Notes under the pieces: generated by a model
Told to the model about the DNA's origin: nothing
Databases searched by the model: none
Seen by the model: the letters and a program-made list of their open reading frames with translations, nothing else
Shown: piece by piece, positions 23,371 to 34,974 of the stretch
Numbering within the stretch: position 1 is the stretch's first letter
Layout of the letters: every line of letters begins with the position of its first letter
Source: Desarmillaria ectypa
Taxonomy: Eukaryota; Basidiomycota; Agaricomycetes; Agaricales; Physalacriaceae
Length of the DNA stretch: 64,000 nucleotides
Assembly (NCBI GenBank): GCA_030407005.1
Contig: JAUDYN010000011.1
Coordinates: 548,501 to 612,500 of the forward strand
Reading direction: 5' to 3'
Position numbers and translations under genes: made by a program

Positions 23371-24435
23371 GGAATGGGAGAAGAAGTTGGTTAGTGTCGC
23401 GAAGGCCAGGCCCAGGGAAATGACTGGAGTGTCTGAGCACCGGGACCTGCCTGCGACTCTTCACCCCTGGCATTCCCATCTTGAATGAGATCTCACGCCA
23501 ATGGTGACTTTCAAAGACACGAGTTTTTGGAACGGGCTTCGTATCACCATGTTTGACCGCTTCACTCCCATTGCGAATCTCACGGAAGCAAAGGACGTAG
23601 CTCAGGTCTTTCTCGATATACTGCAAGGTAAGTAATTATCTGTGTTCGCTTTCAGATATTAACTTTACTAGGTCACAAGAGCTACCTCTACAACCGCATA
23701 GGAATGCTTCGTCACGACATCAGCATGGCTGATGTGATGTATCGAAGGAGAGATGGTCAAATCTTCGGTGTCCTCGGTGACTTTGATTCGCGCTCCTCAG
23801 TCGTTCTTCTCGCGGAAAGCTCGTCTTTCTGTCGCAAAGGTACCTTATCTTACATGGCTCATGAGCTTCTGGGTCAGTCTGACGTTGGCCGTCTGTATCG
23901 TCATGATATCGAAGCCCTCTACTACGTGCGATCTACGAAAGGACCGGTCATGAAGGAGTCGGACTCGAATAATAAAGGGAGACAACAGTTTTCGACCAGC
24001 GGTTGGACGGAACGATGTCATTGCATAGATTTGCCGCCATCAAACTCAGTTTCCTGTGGGACTACGAAACGATGCCTTCATCGGCGTCATTTTCTGCCTT
24101 TCTTCCGTGGCTCCATAAAATTCGCTGTGCATTTGAAGCAGGGTTACATGCAAAAAAAACATATCTAGGGATCCCTACCGGACGGAAATAGCACCTCTCA
24201 AATTCATTCCACAGAAAGAGCGATATTATTTCGCAAGCCGCTCCGGCAGCATCGAAAGCCCTGAGCCCTTTGATGACAAAACGCTTGGTGGATATATTGT
24301 CTACTCGAAGTTTTTGGCAATTATGCCAGATATCGGAGGTCAGTCCCTAGTTATCAGTTGTGAACCGGCCGGAAAGATCACCGGTCAGAATTTAAGCATA
24401 GTAACGAAACCTTCACGTCCCGAAGGCTCCGTATA
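23371..24435 (+). pseudogene. Decayed FunK1 fungal-type kinase (C-terminal half)
   Basis: Pieces match the intact FunK1 gene at 25048-28236 in order: EKKLVSVAKARPREMTG (about 23380-23430), RITMFDRFTPIANLTEAKDV and AQVFLDILQ (about 23540-23625), the catalytic loop as LRHDISMADVMYRR (about 23706-23750), GDFDSRSS, GTLSYMAHELLGQSDVGRLY and RHDIEALYYV, then, out of frame, EPFDDKTLGGYIVYSKF (about 24265-24315). The catalytic HRD is RHD with an H/R swap, and stops and frameshifts follow about 24160. The N-terminal half is missing; the CpG-free island lies directly upstream. FunK1 kinases (PF17667) are expanded in mushroom-forming fungi. Dead copy. Confidence 0.75.
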
Positions 24436-25047
24436 ATATCAAACGCGGTAAAGCAGACTAGCCTCAGAAACAGTCTGACTGTAGCCACCCTGTACTTATC
24501 ATAGACGAGTGGGACGGTGGGTTAAAATTCTCACTTTAGTTTTCGATTGTGATTTGCTGCGTGGCTTACTTATAGGCAACGACAATGCATTGTCTTCTCC
24601 AATAAAAGAATAACAAGTCAATCTCGGTGCTTCTCTTCTTACGCCCCAAGTCGATATCGTCCGACGGTCCGTTTCTGAGTGTTATTTACAGTTTCGTCAT
24701 ATCATTCCGTTCCAAGACAACCGTTCCAAGACAGACCTGAATTGCACAGCGCTTCAGGAGGAATACTAATAATGTTTCGGCATCTTTTAAAGTAATTGGC
24801 AAGGAGGTAGAGCACCATTTCGCGTCTCGTGGGATTGCTTGAAAGTTGTGCTATTTCAGATACTCGAAGTGAACAATAAGTTTGCGTTCACAACCAGGCT
24901 GCCACAAGAGCGGTCAACATCAATTTGAATTTGGGGACAGAAAACCGCCACTCCGAGTTCATTACCCGATCACGTGGTTTACGCAACTTGGCAGTGGTTC
25001 GTTGCATCCTTTGTCTTCAGTCTCTATAACAGCGCGAAAAGTTCACT
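24436..25047. other. Intergenic before the intact FunK1 gene
   Basis: No gene recognised. It holds a short copy (about 24570-24645) of a sequence also present at about 70-150, sharing TATAGGCAACGAC-like and CATTGTCTTCTCC blocks. Confidence 0.45.
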
Positions 25048-28000
25048 ATGGCCGTCATAATTTTTATCGGAGCCCCCCCTCCTCCACATCTGCTCATGGA
25101 TCCCTTCACGTTGCCCAAAACAAAACCCAAGAGGCGGTATCGCTCTAAACGATACCACCGCGATGCTCGTAACAGGGACGCGTCGGATGCTTCTGAACCA
25201 TTATCGGCCAACGAAGAGCCTCAGAAGAATCATGTAGACCCCTTGTTACCTGCACCATGGCTTGACGATGTCAATACGCGTCGCACTCCGTCCCCATCTG
25301 ACAGTGGATTAAATGACCCCTCAAACGATAGCACTAGACCCCCCTCCTGGATAACTGGACGAACTCCCTACAGCCGCGGCACTACCAGTCTACATGTCTG
25401 CGACCCTGCAAAAAAGAATGGCCCCATAGACGCATACCTACAAGAGGACCTACGCCACCGTTTGTTTATCGACTTCGACACATTTCTCCAAACTATTCTT
25501 CTTCTGCCCCCGGACTGGCGTACTTTGTTCAAGTCTGCCATCGACCAGGTTCTCTCCGATAAAGAGTTTAACCGACTTCTGAACGAGTATGTTGGGATTT
25601 TGCTGGAAAGTTCTAGAAGGAGCAACCCGGCATCATGCCGAGAGTCGATGAGTAAGCACAAGAGCCGTAGAAAGTTGTAGTACATTCTAGATTCTAGTGC
25701 GAAGTAGTATAAATATGAGCTCTGTAGGAGCCATAGAATAACAATTCCTTTACATCTGGCTTTACCAGCCTGGAGTCTACCCTGCGCAACACCCAGGATT
25801 CCAACAGAGTACTTGAAGAAAGTCAACATCGCGGTCGTTGATCATGATCGCGAGAAGCGGCTCTACCGACCCCATGCGAACATGTGTAATAGGGCTGTAG
25901 ACGTTTTGCAGACTCATTCGAACACCAAGGTGTCCGATGACAACGTGATCCACTATCACCGTATGGATCCACTCTCAGTGCGGGGATCTAAAGACCAGCT
26001 GAAGGCTGACATAGTAGGCATGTTGACCCAGATATTCGCCTCTGCGAAAGATAAGCCGAAGCTGGATTCTTTGAAGAAGTATGGAGAGGCTCAGGATGCG
26101 GATAAGAAAGGGAAGCAGCAGCAGAAGCCAACATTGCCACAGGATAACATTCCTGCGTGGCCGCAGCTCATTGACGTCAAGGAGATGAAAGCCACCGACA
26201 ATGCCTTGGACGAAGGAACGAATGCGATTCGATTATTCAAAGGTATGGTCACCTCACGACAAATTTTCGTCTTTTGCTCAATTTACTCTGTTAGCTGGTC
26301 AAGACCCACTGAAACCCGTGCCCCGTAAGAAGCGGGTTGGGGGCGCACTGTTTCTCGACGGTGGCGGTCTGAGTACTGCCACTGACTATCGGGCCTCGCT
26401 AGATAAGCACGATCTATCCTCGACGCCGAGCACCTCTTCGAGGACTAAGAAGCGTAAATCGGATAGCAGCGACGAGGTACGCTGCTGGTCCACTTAACCT
26501 AATCGAGAACTGACCGTTTATTTCTCAGTCTTCTTCCAAGGTCTCACGTCGAACATACGACAGCCAGGCGTCCGCTTCTGCAAGACGGACGCTAGACCCG
26601 ATCGATGAGGACGGGTTCGCGAGAAATCTTCCGAATGACGAGAAAGCTCGCATCCAGTGTGCGACCTATGCGATGCAGATACTCTCTAGTGCTGGACTGC
26701 GGTCACATGCTCTGGTTACTTTGATCGACCGTGACCGCCTTCAGCTCACGTACTACGACCGTTCCGCCATCGTTGTCTCTCAGGCCATCGACATAGCTGA
26801 TGACGAAGAAAAGGAATTGTTTGTTGCGATGCTTATTGGATGCCATCGTCTCACTCTCCCCCAACGTGGTATTCTTGATCACATTATCGAAGATCCCTAC
26901 ATCAGGCGTTTTGGGAAAATGGAAAAGAGGAATCCTGTGAACCTCTTCAATGGTCTCAAGATGACGTTGGAGAAATCTGATGGAATGAAAATCATTCTCA
27001 CTCTCGGAGATATCATTCATCGCCAGCGGGGTCTCATTGGACAGGACACATGCGTCGTCCTCGCTCGCTCGTCGGCATGGCCTGGCCGAGAACTCGTTGT
27101 TAAGATCAGTTGGCCAGGAATCCACCGCGACTCTGAGAAGAAGCTGATGGACGCCGCGAAGGCGAAGGCTGATGAAATGGCTGGTAAAGACAAAAGGCAT
27201 TGGGTTTTGGATCATCTCCCTGAGATCCTTCATTCGCAAGACTTCCGTTTCAACGATAAAGATTCGCCGCAGAGGAGGCTGATGGAGCTGTTGATAGAGG
27301 CAGCATATGCGGACGGGAAGGCATTCATATACGAGGAGCGTCTTCTTCGTATCACTGTCTCGGAACGTCTGTTTCCTATAACAGACCTGACTAATGTCAA
27401 GGACGTCGCTCAAGTCTTTCTCGATATACTGCAATGTACATCATTTTCGTTTTCATCCCTGGATATCACAGTATAACTACATCAATCTAGGTCATAGATG
27501 GCTTTTTGATCATGCAAAGATTCTTCATCGAGACATCAGTATGGCGAATGTCATGTATCGAAAGAGACCAAAGGATGACAAAGTTTGTGGTGTGCTAAAT
27601 GATTTCGACCTCTCCTCCTTTTTCCCTCTCATGGAAGCCACATCCCTCCGCCGCACGGGTACCCCGCCTGACATGGCTCACGACCTTCTGGATCAGTCCG
27701 ATATTGGCCATCTGTACCGACATGATGTCGAAGCGCTTTACTATGTCTTGTTGATGCTCTGCTGTCGCTACGAGATCGTCGAAATCAAGCAGCAGCCGAC
27801 ATTGAGACCGTTGCAGCTGAAACCCGCAGACATGCCTTTCGCTGAATGGTTTGACCGAACAATGACATGGGGAACTCTGTCCGACAAAAAAGCCAAGTTC
27901 CTTGCAGCTTCGGAAAAGTCAAAGCCAATTCCTATATCACCCTCTTTTTCTGCCTTTCTTCGTTGCCTTAGACTCGTTCGTCGCGCCTTCGCAAAGGGTA

Positions 28001-28236
28001 TCAGCGCGCGTATACAATCGCAGCCTGATGACGACGAGCCAATTCCTGACGTACCAGCCAAGTATGCACCTCGTGTGTTCGAACCCCTGCCTGACATCCC
28101 CATGGAACCTTTCGATGACGAGACGCTTGGCGGGCACATCACATACTTCAAATTTGTGAGATTCGTGTCAGTAATCTCTATAGACGGCCAGGAACTGGAA
28201 TTGCAGTATGAAGAGTGGCAACAGCCCGTGCCGTAG
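25048..28236 (+). CDS. FunK1 fungal-type protein kinase
   Basis: FunK1 (PF17667) is a fungus-specific protein kinase family, much expanded in Agaricomycetes; substrates are mostly unknown. My model of 970 residues has introns 25652-25768, 26243-26294, 26477-26528 and 27436-27490. The N-terminus (MAVIIFIG...; an in-frame Met at 25096 could be the true start) is basic and polar. A conserved N-terminal domain follows (about 25769-26240), then KKRKSD, RLQLTYYDRSAIVVSQ, VVKISWPG (ATP-lysine strand), EERLLRITVSE, the catalytic loop ILHRDISMANVMYRK and NDFDLSS (DFD in place of DFG, usual in this family), then GTPPDMAHDLL and RHDVEALYYVLL. It ends in PFDDETLGGHI. Intact, beside two decayed relatives, suggesting local duplication and loss. 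Confidence 0.88.
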
Positions 28237-29380
28237 AAATCCAACTTTATCGACGCGTCAATTCAATGCAGACGCACAGAAGTTAGATAGACCTAGACGA
28301 ATTATGTCGAATTTAATGAAATGATCTCCATATTTCACCGCTAATACTTATGCTTTGCCGCAGGGGTCGCACCAACTAAGTTTCAAACCCGTAAGCTATA
28401 GTCAGTACAGAAAATGGCCACGCGCTGTTGAAAGGTTTGGCGCACAATAATCTCCATGGGTAGATCAATTAAGTTCTGAATGTGCCAGTCTAACACTTGC
28501 ACATCTTCTGATTTTTCAGCCCACAAAGTTCTTAGTGCATGATACAAGCCCAATCTAACCATGCATTTTTTTTTCCTGCCGTTCACTTTCAGAGAGATCA
28601 TAGTTTCCACGGACGGAACTTCTAGGTACGACAGCTGTCTCAGTTACAAACGCTCGGGAAGTAGCGGGAGGGTATAGGAAGCTGTGGACACTTTTCTATG
28701 AAGATGGATAACTTCCCTCAAAGATGTATGTTTAGCACACCAACCACCGCGCCCTCTCCGAACTTTCCGAGTCTAAAACACCCGAACCCCACTAGCCCAT
28801 TCCTCACCAGGAAACCGACGAAATAAAGCCAGAATATTCACATGTAGGTATGTTGGGCGCAGTATAAATGGCGTGGGTAGACTATGTTACTGTGTTGCGC
28901 AATGCGGGAGGCCAGGAGCTGTCGGTGCCCAAGTTGTAGCATAATCGCCTCCGTAGCCTACTTAAAGGGATACAGAATCGTTCTTCAAAGATATCTAGTT
29001 TTTCTTATCCTGTACGACGATGAGGGTAAGAACGAAGGTGTGCCCGCGGGCAGCCTTCGCTAATGCCGGTCAGATGCTCTCACTTAGGATTTTTCATCGT
29101 GTTTGTGTGGTACAGGCGATATTCCGGTTACTACTATGACTGGTTGCATGCGTGCATAAATCCTCCCCTCTTCATGACTAGGCATGCGAGGAGACGATGT
29201 TTACGGTTAAATAAATAAATCCATTTTATATTCCTTCAGTTCAGCCATTATGTAAGCAATGTAGTTGCTCTAATTACCTTGAGCGTATATTAGCGGGGTC
29301 GACTGTTTCACTTAGGTTTCAGCATCGGTGCACTGATGCACATACATCCTGTCATCTTCCCACAACATCTTCATGCCAAT
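28237..29380. other. 1.1-kb stretch without a recognisable gene
   Basis: A minus-strand frame (28383-28610, 75 residues) and a few shorter ones show no family motif. No repeat was seen. Confidence 0.45.
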
Positions 29381-29384
29381 CCAA

Positions 29385-30300
29385 AGTGCTCAAGATATTT
29401 ACGTCCCCATTGCTGCTAACTCAGGGTCATGGGTATCCGCTGTGGCTTCCGCAACCGATTTCAAATATTCATCCTGATTGTGTTCGCCGTGGAACACAAC
29501 TTGGTGATCTTGGGCATCTTTCCTATGATGGGGGCTTCACGTACCTCTTCAATGTGTGCAAGGATGCAATGGATCCTGTCAATTTGAATAGGGCCCCTCC
29601 CGGCTTTACACCACTGACGAGCATCCCAGGTGTGCGAGAGGACTTGGCAGTGCACAAAAGGAACACTGTGATCTCTAGTTCTGCTGCAGAACAAAGGTCG
29701 GGCTTTTTTTGTGCACCTTCAAGCCCTCCTTTTTGACTGATATCATGCAGGAGGGTGGTTTCTGGTTTCGAATTTACGAGTTCAAGAGAAGCCGCCGTCC
29801 TTGTCCTTCCTGATGGCGCCGAACTTTACGATTCCGAACAGCCTAGCCTGTTTGAAGAATATGCAATTGCGAATGCCCATAGCTGGTGCAAACATTTCAA
29901 TGGTCCGGAACAGGGTGCGCGGTTCCTTAACGGTACGTGGACAGAACGAGGTGATTATCACCGCTTCAGTGCGGCGGAGACGTAATTCATTCTTATACAC
30001 AGGTTTTCAATCCATCAGCTTTAATTAATGAATATATATTCGATTCTGTAAGCTACTGCCTCTGTAGGAGCATACTTCTGCTCACCTTCCTCATGCCGAC
30101 TCCCTAGTATCCTGATGCCACTGTTGCACTCACTCGTGATGACCACCTGTGGACGGGCGTCCCGGACAAGGTGTGTTGCTGTATCTTTGACAGGTCTTCT
30201 GGTTCATCAAAAGCCTCGCTAGGTTCAAAATCCACTTGATGCCATAGAGCTTGCGAAATATGTTATTGACAATAATCTAGCCCTTATCAACAAAGGTAAG
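29385..30300 (+). pseudogene. Degraded member of an Agaricomycete uncharacterised family
   Basis: The first exon (about 29410-29695) reads GHGYPLWLPQP, LGDLGHLSYDGGFTYLFNVC and DPVNLNRAPPGF, and the second (about 29752-29940) GFEFTSSREAAVLVLPDG, FEEYAIANAHSWCKHFNG. These match a family of long Agaricomycete proteins that I recall without a functional name, in which GYPL...P is followed by SDGGFDYLFN, EFSCSSSEGAILVLP and a tryptophan-containing H-W-Y motif. After about 29945 the expected central domain is missing; only a distal fragment resembling the family's end (YPDATVALTRDD, about 30110-30145) remains. So it appears shortened and non-functional, or is a recent rearrangement. Confidence 0.55.
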
Positions 30301-30519
30301 ACATCTTTCGTTATATTTGTGCTTGAGTCTTAATGTATCTGTTTTCTTCAGGTTCAAGATCACATAATGCCTGGATAGCAAAATGGCGGCCTAGTACAAA
30401 ACAAGACAAACTCGGAAGTCCTTTTGAAGTTTGGTAAGGACATAAGCTTTCACATGAAAAAAAAAAAAACTGATCAAAAACCATTTCCCACATAGCCGAA
30501 ACGATATCCCTACACCCGC

Positions 30520-31330
30520 CATCAGAATAGACCAATACCAATGCAAGGACCGCAATAAAGCAGCACATCCTCATTCGCATGCCTCACAGTCACACAAAGA
30601 CCTTGTGAGAGAGCAGCGATACCATCAAGGGAATGTCTTACTTGCCACACGAGCTCACAGACATCCACGCCCTCCCCCACCACTTCCCGCTTGAGCAAGG
30701 CACGCAGTATTCCATGGACGGGTGAGAGTCGATGGAGCGGAATAGGTAGGATACTGCGTTCAAATCGGCCAGACATCATAGATGCTAAATGTCTAGTTAC
30801 TTGCTGTAGTGATAATCAGAACAGGTTAAGCAAATATAAGCAACCTCCCCATCGTCCACATGACTACGCCCCCAACGTATGAACCACACCCCACTTGACT
30901 CGCCGAGAACCCATAGACCACCTGAGGTATAATGAGAGGTGGAATAGGAGACAGGTACTCCTTGCGACTCCGAAGAGGTTGACGAAGTACGATGGAATGA
31001 GCGACGAGAATGGAAGGTTCGCACTAGATCGAGAGGTTCGCGTGCGATGTGTTGAACAGAATAGAGAACACTACGGAGACGACGAGATGCTGACGGTGAG
31101 AAGAGACATTTCCTCTGTTGTCAGGAAGAGCACCATCAGGATGAGAGTGAATGCCCTAAGAAAATCTACATGGCGAACCTTGATTTTCATGCCCGAGTCA
31201 TCAGAGGGTAATGGTAGCGTTAAAGCAAAGGAAAAATAGACGATAGCAACGAGCACAAGAGGGCTTGAATAAGAAATGCCCAGCGCCAACCAATCGTATC
31301 AGCCAGTATCCCTGCGCCAACTGCACTTCC
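30520..31330 (-). pseudogene. Decayed MFS multidrug/amino-acid transporter
   Basis: On the minus strand, 31,320-31,150 gives TIGWRWAF, then VYFSFALTLPLPSDDSGMK and KVRHVDFLRAFTLILMVLFL in shifted frames: the central part of a 14-helix MFS drug:H+ antiporter of the type related to vacuolar basic amino-acid transporters. The far C-terminal part, ILRALLKREVV...VRHSLDGIAALSQG and TVRHANEDVL, lies at about 30,720-30,530. Between them the frames are broken and the helices are not recoverable. Frameshifts and stops show a dead gene; N- and C-terminal limits are approximate. Confidence 0.6.
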
Positions 31331-31365
31331 TATCACAAAGACGAACTTGATTAGCGGAAAACATA

Positions 31366-31682
31366 CTTTGAATACTTATATGCGGTGTTGTTTTTGCCCA
31401 GTAGCGCTACTCGTCTGCATTTCTCCATTCTATAACGCGTTAGACTGCATTACCTTTCTTTAGTTAGATCTTCATCTTTGCGTAACGTTCAAAAATTATA
31501 CGGTATTATGGTGATATCAGAATAAAGACATAGGATGAGTAGGCACAATCGAGTTCAGCAAGGAGCTTCATGGATAAACGTTGTGGACCGGAGTTGGATG
31601 GAGAACTGGTCTCGGTACCGAGGGGATCGGCTGCAAATTTGGCAATTACAAATTGTATGGCTCTTCCACTTTCCGAGTTTCA
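31366..31682 (+). repeat. Direct repeat, copy A (about 320 bp)
   Basis: Matches 32223-32545 in the same orientation, roughly three quarters identical by eye. Shared blocks include GGTGTTGTTTTT, CCAGTAG.GCTACT, TAACGCGTT, AATAAAGACATA, GAGCTTCATGG, TCGGTACCGA-like and TGGCAATT. The copies lie about 860 bp apart with FunK1 remnants between them. Confidence 0.65.
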
Positions 31683-31689
31683 AGGTGAG

Positions 31690-32045
31690 CACAAGAGGAG
31701 ACAATGCCATTTGATGGGTGGTCTGACAAAACGACGTCATGGCAGACACTCACCGCCATCAAACGCGTTTTCCTGACCGACGTAAAGCCAATAATTCCAT
31801 CTCCATCTTTCCGTGGCTCGATGTCATTCGCTATGTGTTTAGACAAGGAACGGATGCGCTTGTGGATTCGAAGACCAAACCACCCCGCGTAAGCGATTTT
31901 ATCCAAACTGACCAAGAAGCATCGAACGTCCTGCGCCCTTTGACAACGAGACACTTGGTGGGCATATCGTCTACTCAGAATTTTTTTGGAAATCGCGTCG
32001 GATATCGGCGGTCTAATGTCCTCCTCCTCTCCCCTAGTCATTAAA
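31690..32045 (+). pseudogene. Second decayed FunK1 fragment
   Basis: MPFDGWSDKTTSWQTL (about 31704-31751) and IPSPSF (about 31795-31815) align with MPFAEWFDRTMTWGTL and ISPSF of the intact FunK1 gene. After a frame change, PFDNETLGGHIVYSEFF (about 31936-31990) aligns with its C-terminal PFDDETLGGHI. Only the last 120 or so residues' worth remains, with several frameshifts, between two direct repeats. Confidence 0.65.
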
Positions 32046-32222
32046 AACGATCGGTAATGAAGCCTGAATGATTAAACAAATCTATGGTTGCGTAGATAGT
32101 CCTAGCATCCAAATGTAAAATCTTCACTTTGAACTTTGAACTTGAAGGTCCTGTATTCGAACTTAAAATCCAATTAACCTCTGCGTCGGACGGCTGGAAG
32201 TGTAGAAATAACAGTGAGGCTA

Positions 32223-32545
32223 CTTCGAACACTTTTATGTGGTGTTGTTTTTATCCAGTAGTGCTACTTATTTGCATTTCTCCCTTCTGTAACGCGTTGT
32301 TATGTTGCAGACCGCATCTCCTCAGTTTTAGCTCGATATTCATATTTGTGTGACGTCATAAAAATTATACATTGATGTGGCCATAGCAAATAAAGACATA
32401 AAGTGGACAGGGACGAATGTGTTCAACGAAGAGCTTCATGGTTGGACGCTGGGAGGACCGGGGTTTGATCGGAACATCTGTCCCGGTACCGAAGGATCGG
32501 AAGTAGTTGCAACTGGCAATTGCAAATGATATGGTTCTTCCAGAT
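32223..32545 (+). repeat. Direct repeat, copy B
   Basis: Second copy of the 31366-31682 repeat. It carries short insertions relative to copy A around the TAACGCGTT block. Confidence 0.65.
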
Positions 32546-33104
32546 GAAACATCGCTGCCGTCACTATATGTACAGCTGATGAAGATAGATACACCAGACC
32601 AGGTGAGCGATAAATATCAGTATTTTCGAGTCAAGAATCCATACTTATTCCTGGTTTTTTTTTTCAGGGACAGGTTATTGACCATGCATTCATACCCGCG
32701 CCGGGTTGCTCGGAGAAGGGAATCATATCATAATTCCCTTCCATCTATATTCACTCTTTGCGGAGATACGTATGGTTCATGTATTAATACAACGGGTCGT
32801 GCCGTCGACCCTGAAGGCGAGAGAGCGCCTGGAAAAGCGGTTCAAACGCTCCTTCAACCGTGGCCTTACCTCTTGCCTCGAAGTCCCACAGGACCACCAT
32901 TACACCCTCCCTTTAATTTTTTCTCCATCATCGCAAGTATATCTCGAAATCGACGCGGGGAAGCTTTGGACTGTGGATCTGCACCCCCACGTGGATCGCC
33001 AGTGCCAGTGTAAGCTGTGCTATACAGTATTGAGACATGAAGATATTAACAGGGCCACAGACTGCTGCTTGTACTTCACCCTTGTCGTCCTCAAGTTCTC
33101 GACT
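32546..33104. other. Upstream region of the membrane-protein gene
   Basis: A plus-strand frame (32706-33266) passes through the true start of the next gene in a different register and has no recognisable domain. No other feature seen. Confidence 0.45.
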
Positions 33105-34974
33105 ATGGTTCTTCGCGACGTATACCCCCTGAGGCCCTCTTCGTTGTGGTTAATCGTCGTGGCGCTCTGCCAAGTACTGGGAGTTCAGGCGGCATCGAAT
33201 TACATGGATCAGGTGAGGTTTCACTTCAGTTACCTCTTTGAGAATGCATGTTCTGACGCTCGATAGTCGTTCTACTTTGACTATACCCCATCCTCAGAAG
33301 CAGTAGCTGTTCCTGTGACGGGTAAGCTGCTGCATCGTCATCGAGAAGTAAACGTTTGTTCAAGTACTGTCGATTCAGCTCAATGCGAGAAGATACATAT
33401 CGCATGGGAGCGTACGGCATCATCTACGGGGTGCGCTTCATCATTGATCTTCCATATTTCTGCATAAGTAATTGATGCACTGTTGGCAGGCCAAGTCCTT
33501 CTGCCCCGTACTTTCTTCAAGTATACACATCGTAAGATATATACCTCTCGCAATTGTCGCGCACGTTCATTCTGTTATAGCGCCTTCGTGTTTCCGTTCA
33601 TAATCTCAGCCGGTAGCGATATAGAATTTGTGAGCTTTGATCTGTTCCTGTTAAACGTTCAACCTTCATCAAATCGTAGGACTGGGAAGTACCTTTCGGG
33701 CCTGGAACACTAGTAAGGGAGTATCACCTGTCCGCCTCAAACACTAGTAAGGGAGTATCACCTGTCCGCCTCACTTTTTCTAACATTGTCTGCACAGTAT
33801 CAGGTGTGTATGTTCGACAAGAACGGTTACACGGGGGGATGTCAGGGGATCTACACGATGATCGCCAATACCACTGTCAATACCCCGTCATGTTCAAATG
33901 CCTCTTTCCCCCTCGGACCTTTAGAAATTGATGCTCAGGTGCAAGATGGCCCGCTATCTCAGTATGGCTGGGTGAATCAGGTGAATGATACACGGCTAAC
34001 TAATTTCAAGTCCGCTTACCCATAGGTTACAGTGCACTGATATCGCAATTACCCCAAAGAATGGTACTCCTCCATATACCGTGACTATAGCGCCTACGCT
34101 TCACCCACCACGTAACATTACGATTAACGACATGAGCACTGTGAACTGGACCGTCGATCTCTCATGGGCGTCGCCATTTTTCATCAGCGTCGTCGATTCC
34201 CAGTTCAATCATTGGTCATATGGGCCTCTTCACAGCGGTGGTAACGGACCCACTGCATGTCTTGCGCAAGGTGATGTAAAATCCAGGTGAGTGATGTTTT
34301 TAATGCGCCTCACGATCGGGTAAGTTACGCTTAAAATCACTCCTAGTTCATCCAACGGTCTGTCCACCGGGGGAGCTGTAGGCGTCGGCATAGGTGGCCT
34401 AGTCGTCGGCTCACTAGCAGGTGCTCTCATCGCTTTCTTCTTCCTCCGCCGTCGATCGCACCAAGACTATCCACCATCTCCGTCCAGTCTCGATAATTTT
34501 GGACATACAGCGTCATACCGTCCTGCACCTACATCACCCGTTCATCATCTTTCTCCATTACAAAATGATTCGTATCAGATCGAACCTTTCACGATGGGAG
34601 GGGAGGTCCGGAACCATGAGCTGCGCACTTCACCGAGCACCACTGAGTTCGGAATAGCTTCGTCCACTTCATCCCCTCCATCGACGCGGCAGGCGGGTCA
34701 GGTGTATGTGGTACATCATGATGGTGGGAGGGCTCCCGTTACTGTGTATCACGAGGATGGCACGCAAGTGGTGGAGCTACCGCCACGATACGCCGATGAG
34801 GCGGACCAGAGTCCCTCCCCTTCAGGCGCGAGGAGTAGGAGCGACGTTGGGAGTGGAAGCGATGGTGTTCGTTCGAGCAGTGATGGATTGAGTTCAGTGC
34901 TCAATCCAACACGGCGACCAAGAAGCGCCCCTGGCAAAAATCCTTCTCTCAATGCTCCACGCAGTCCGACATGA
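33105..34974 (+). CDS. Single-pass membrane protein with extracellular N-terminus and disordered tail
   Basis: Type I membrane protein of a kind common in Agaricomycetes; function unknown. The N-terminus has a signal peptide (SSLWLIVVALCQVLGVQA), then several short exons encoding a Cys-containing ectodomain with N-glycosylation sites (QCEKIHIAWERT, QVCMFDKNGYTGGC, TDIAITPKNGTPPY, NITINDMSTVNWTVDL). One transmembrane segment, AVGVGIGGLVVGSLAGALIA, is followed by the basic stop FFFLRRR and a Ser/Pro-rich cytosolic tail of about 180 residues. About seven introns of 50-90 nt. One donor site is tandemly duplicated (33706-33773). The architecture suggests a surface sensor or wall-linked protein, by inference. 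The ATG at 33105 is chosen because it gives the signal peptide. Confidence 0.78.
33706..33773 (+). repeat. Exact 34-bp tandem duplication across a splice donor
   Basis: The 34-base unit at 33706-33739 (starting AACACTAGTAAGGG, ending CCGCCTCA) is repeated without change at 33740-33773. The unit spans the exon end and the GTAAGG donor, so the intron now carries two identical donors 34 bases apart. Using the second would add 34 bases and shift the frame. Confidence 0.9.

Noticed and set aside
26703..27434. Minus-strand open frame of 243 residues inside the FunK1 gene
   Set aside because: It is an antisense shadow: the opposite strand carries the conserved FunK1 domain with fitting introns, and the minus translation has no motif.
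32706..33266. Plus-strand frame of 186 residues before the membrane-protein gene
   Set aside because: It overlaps the true start at 33105, which gives a signal peptide in frame with the following exons; the upstream part has no domain.
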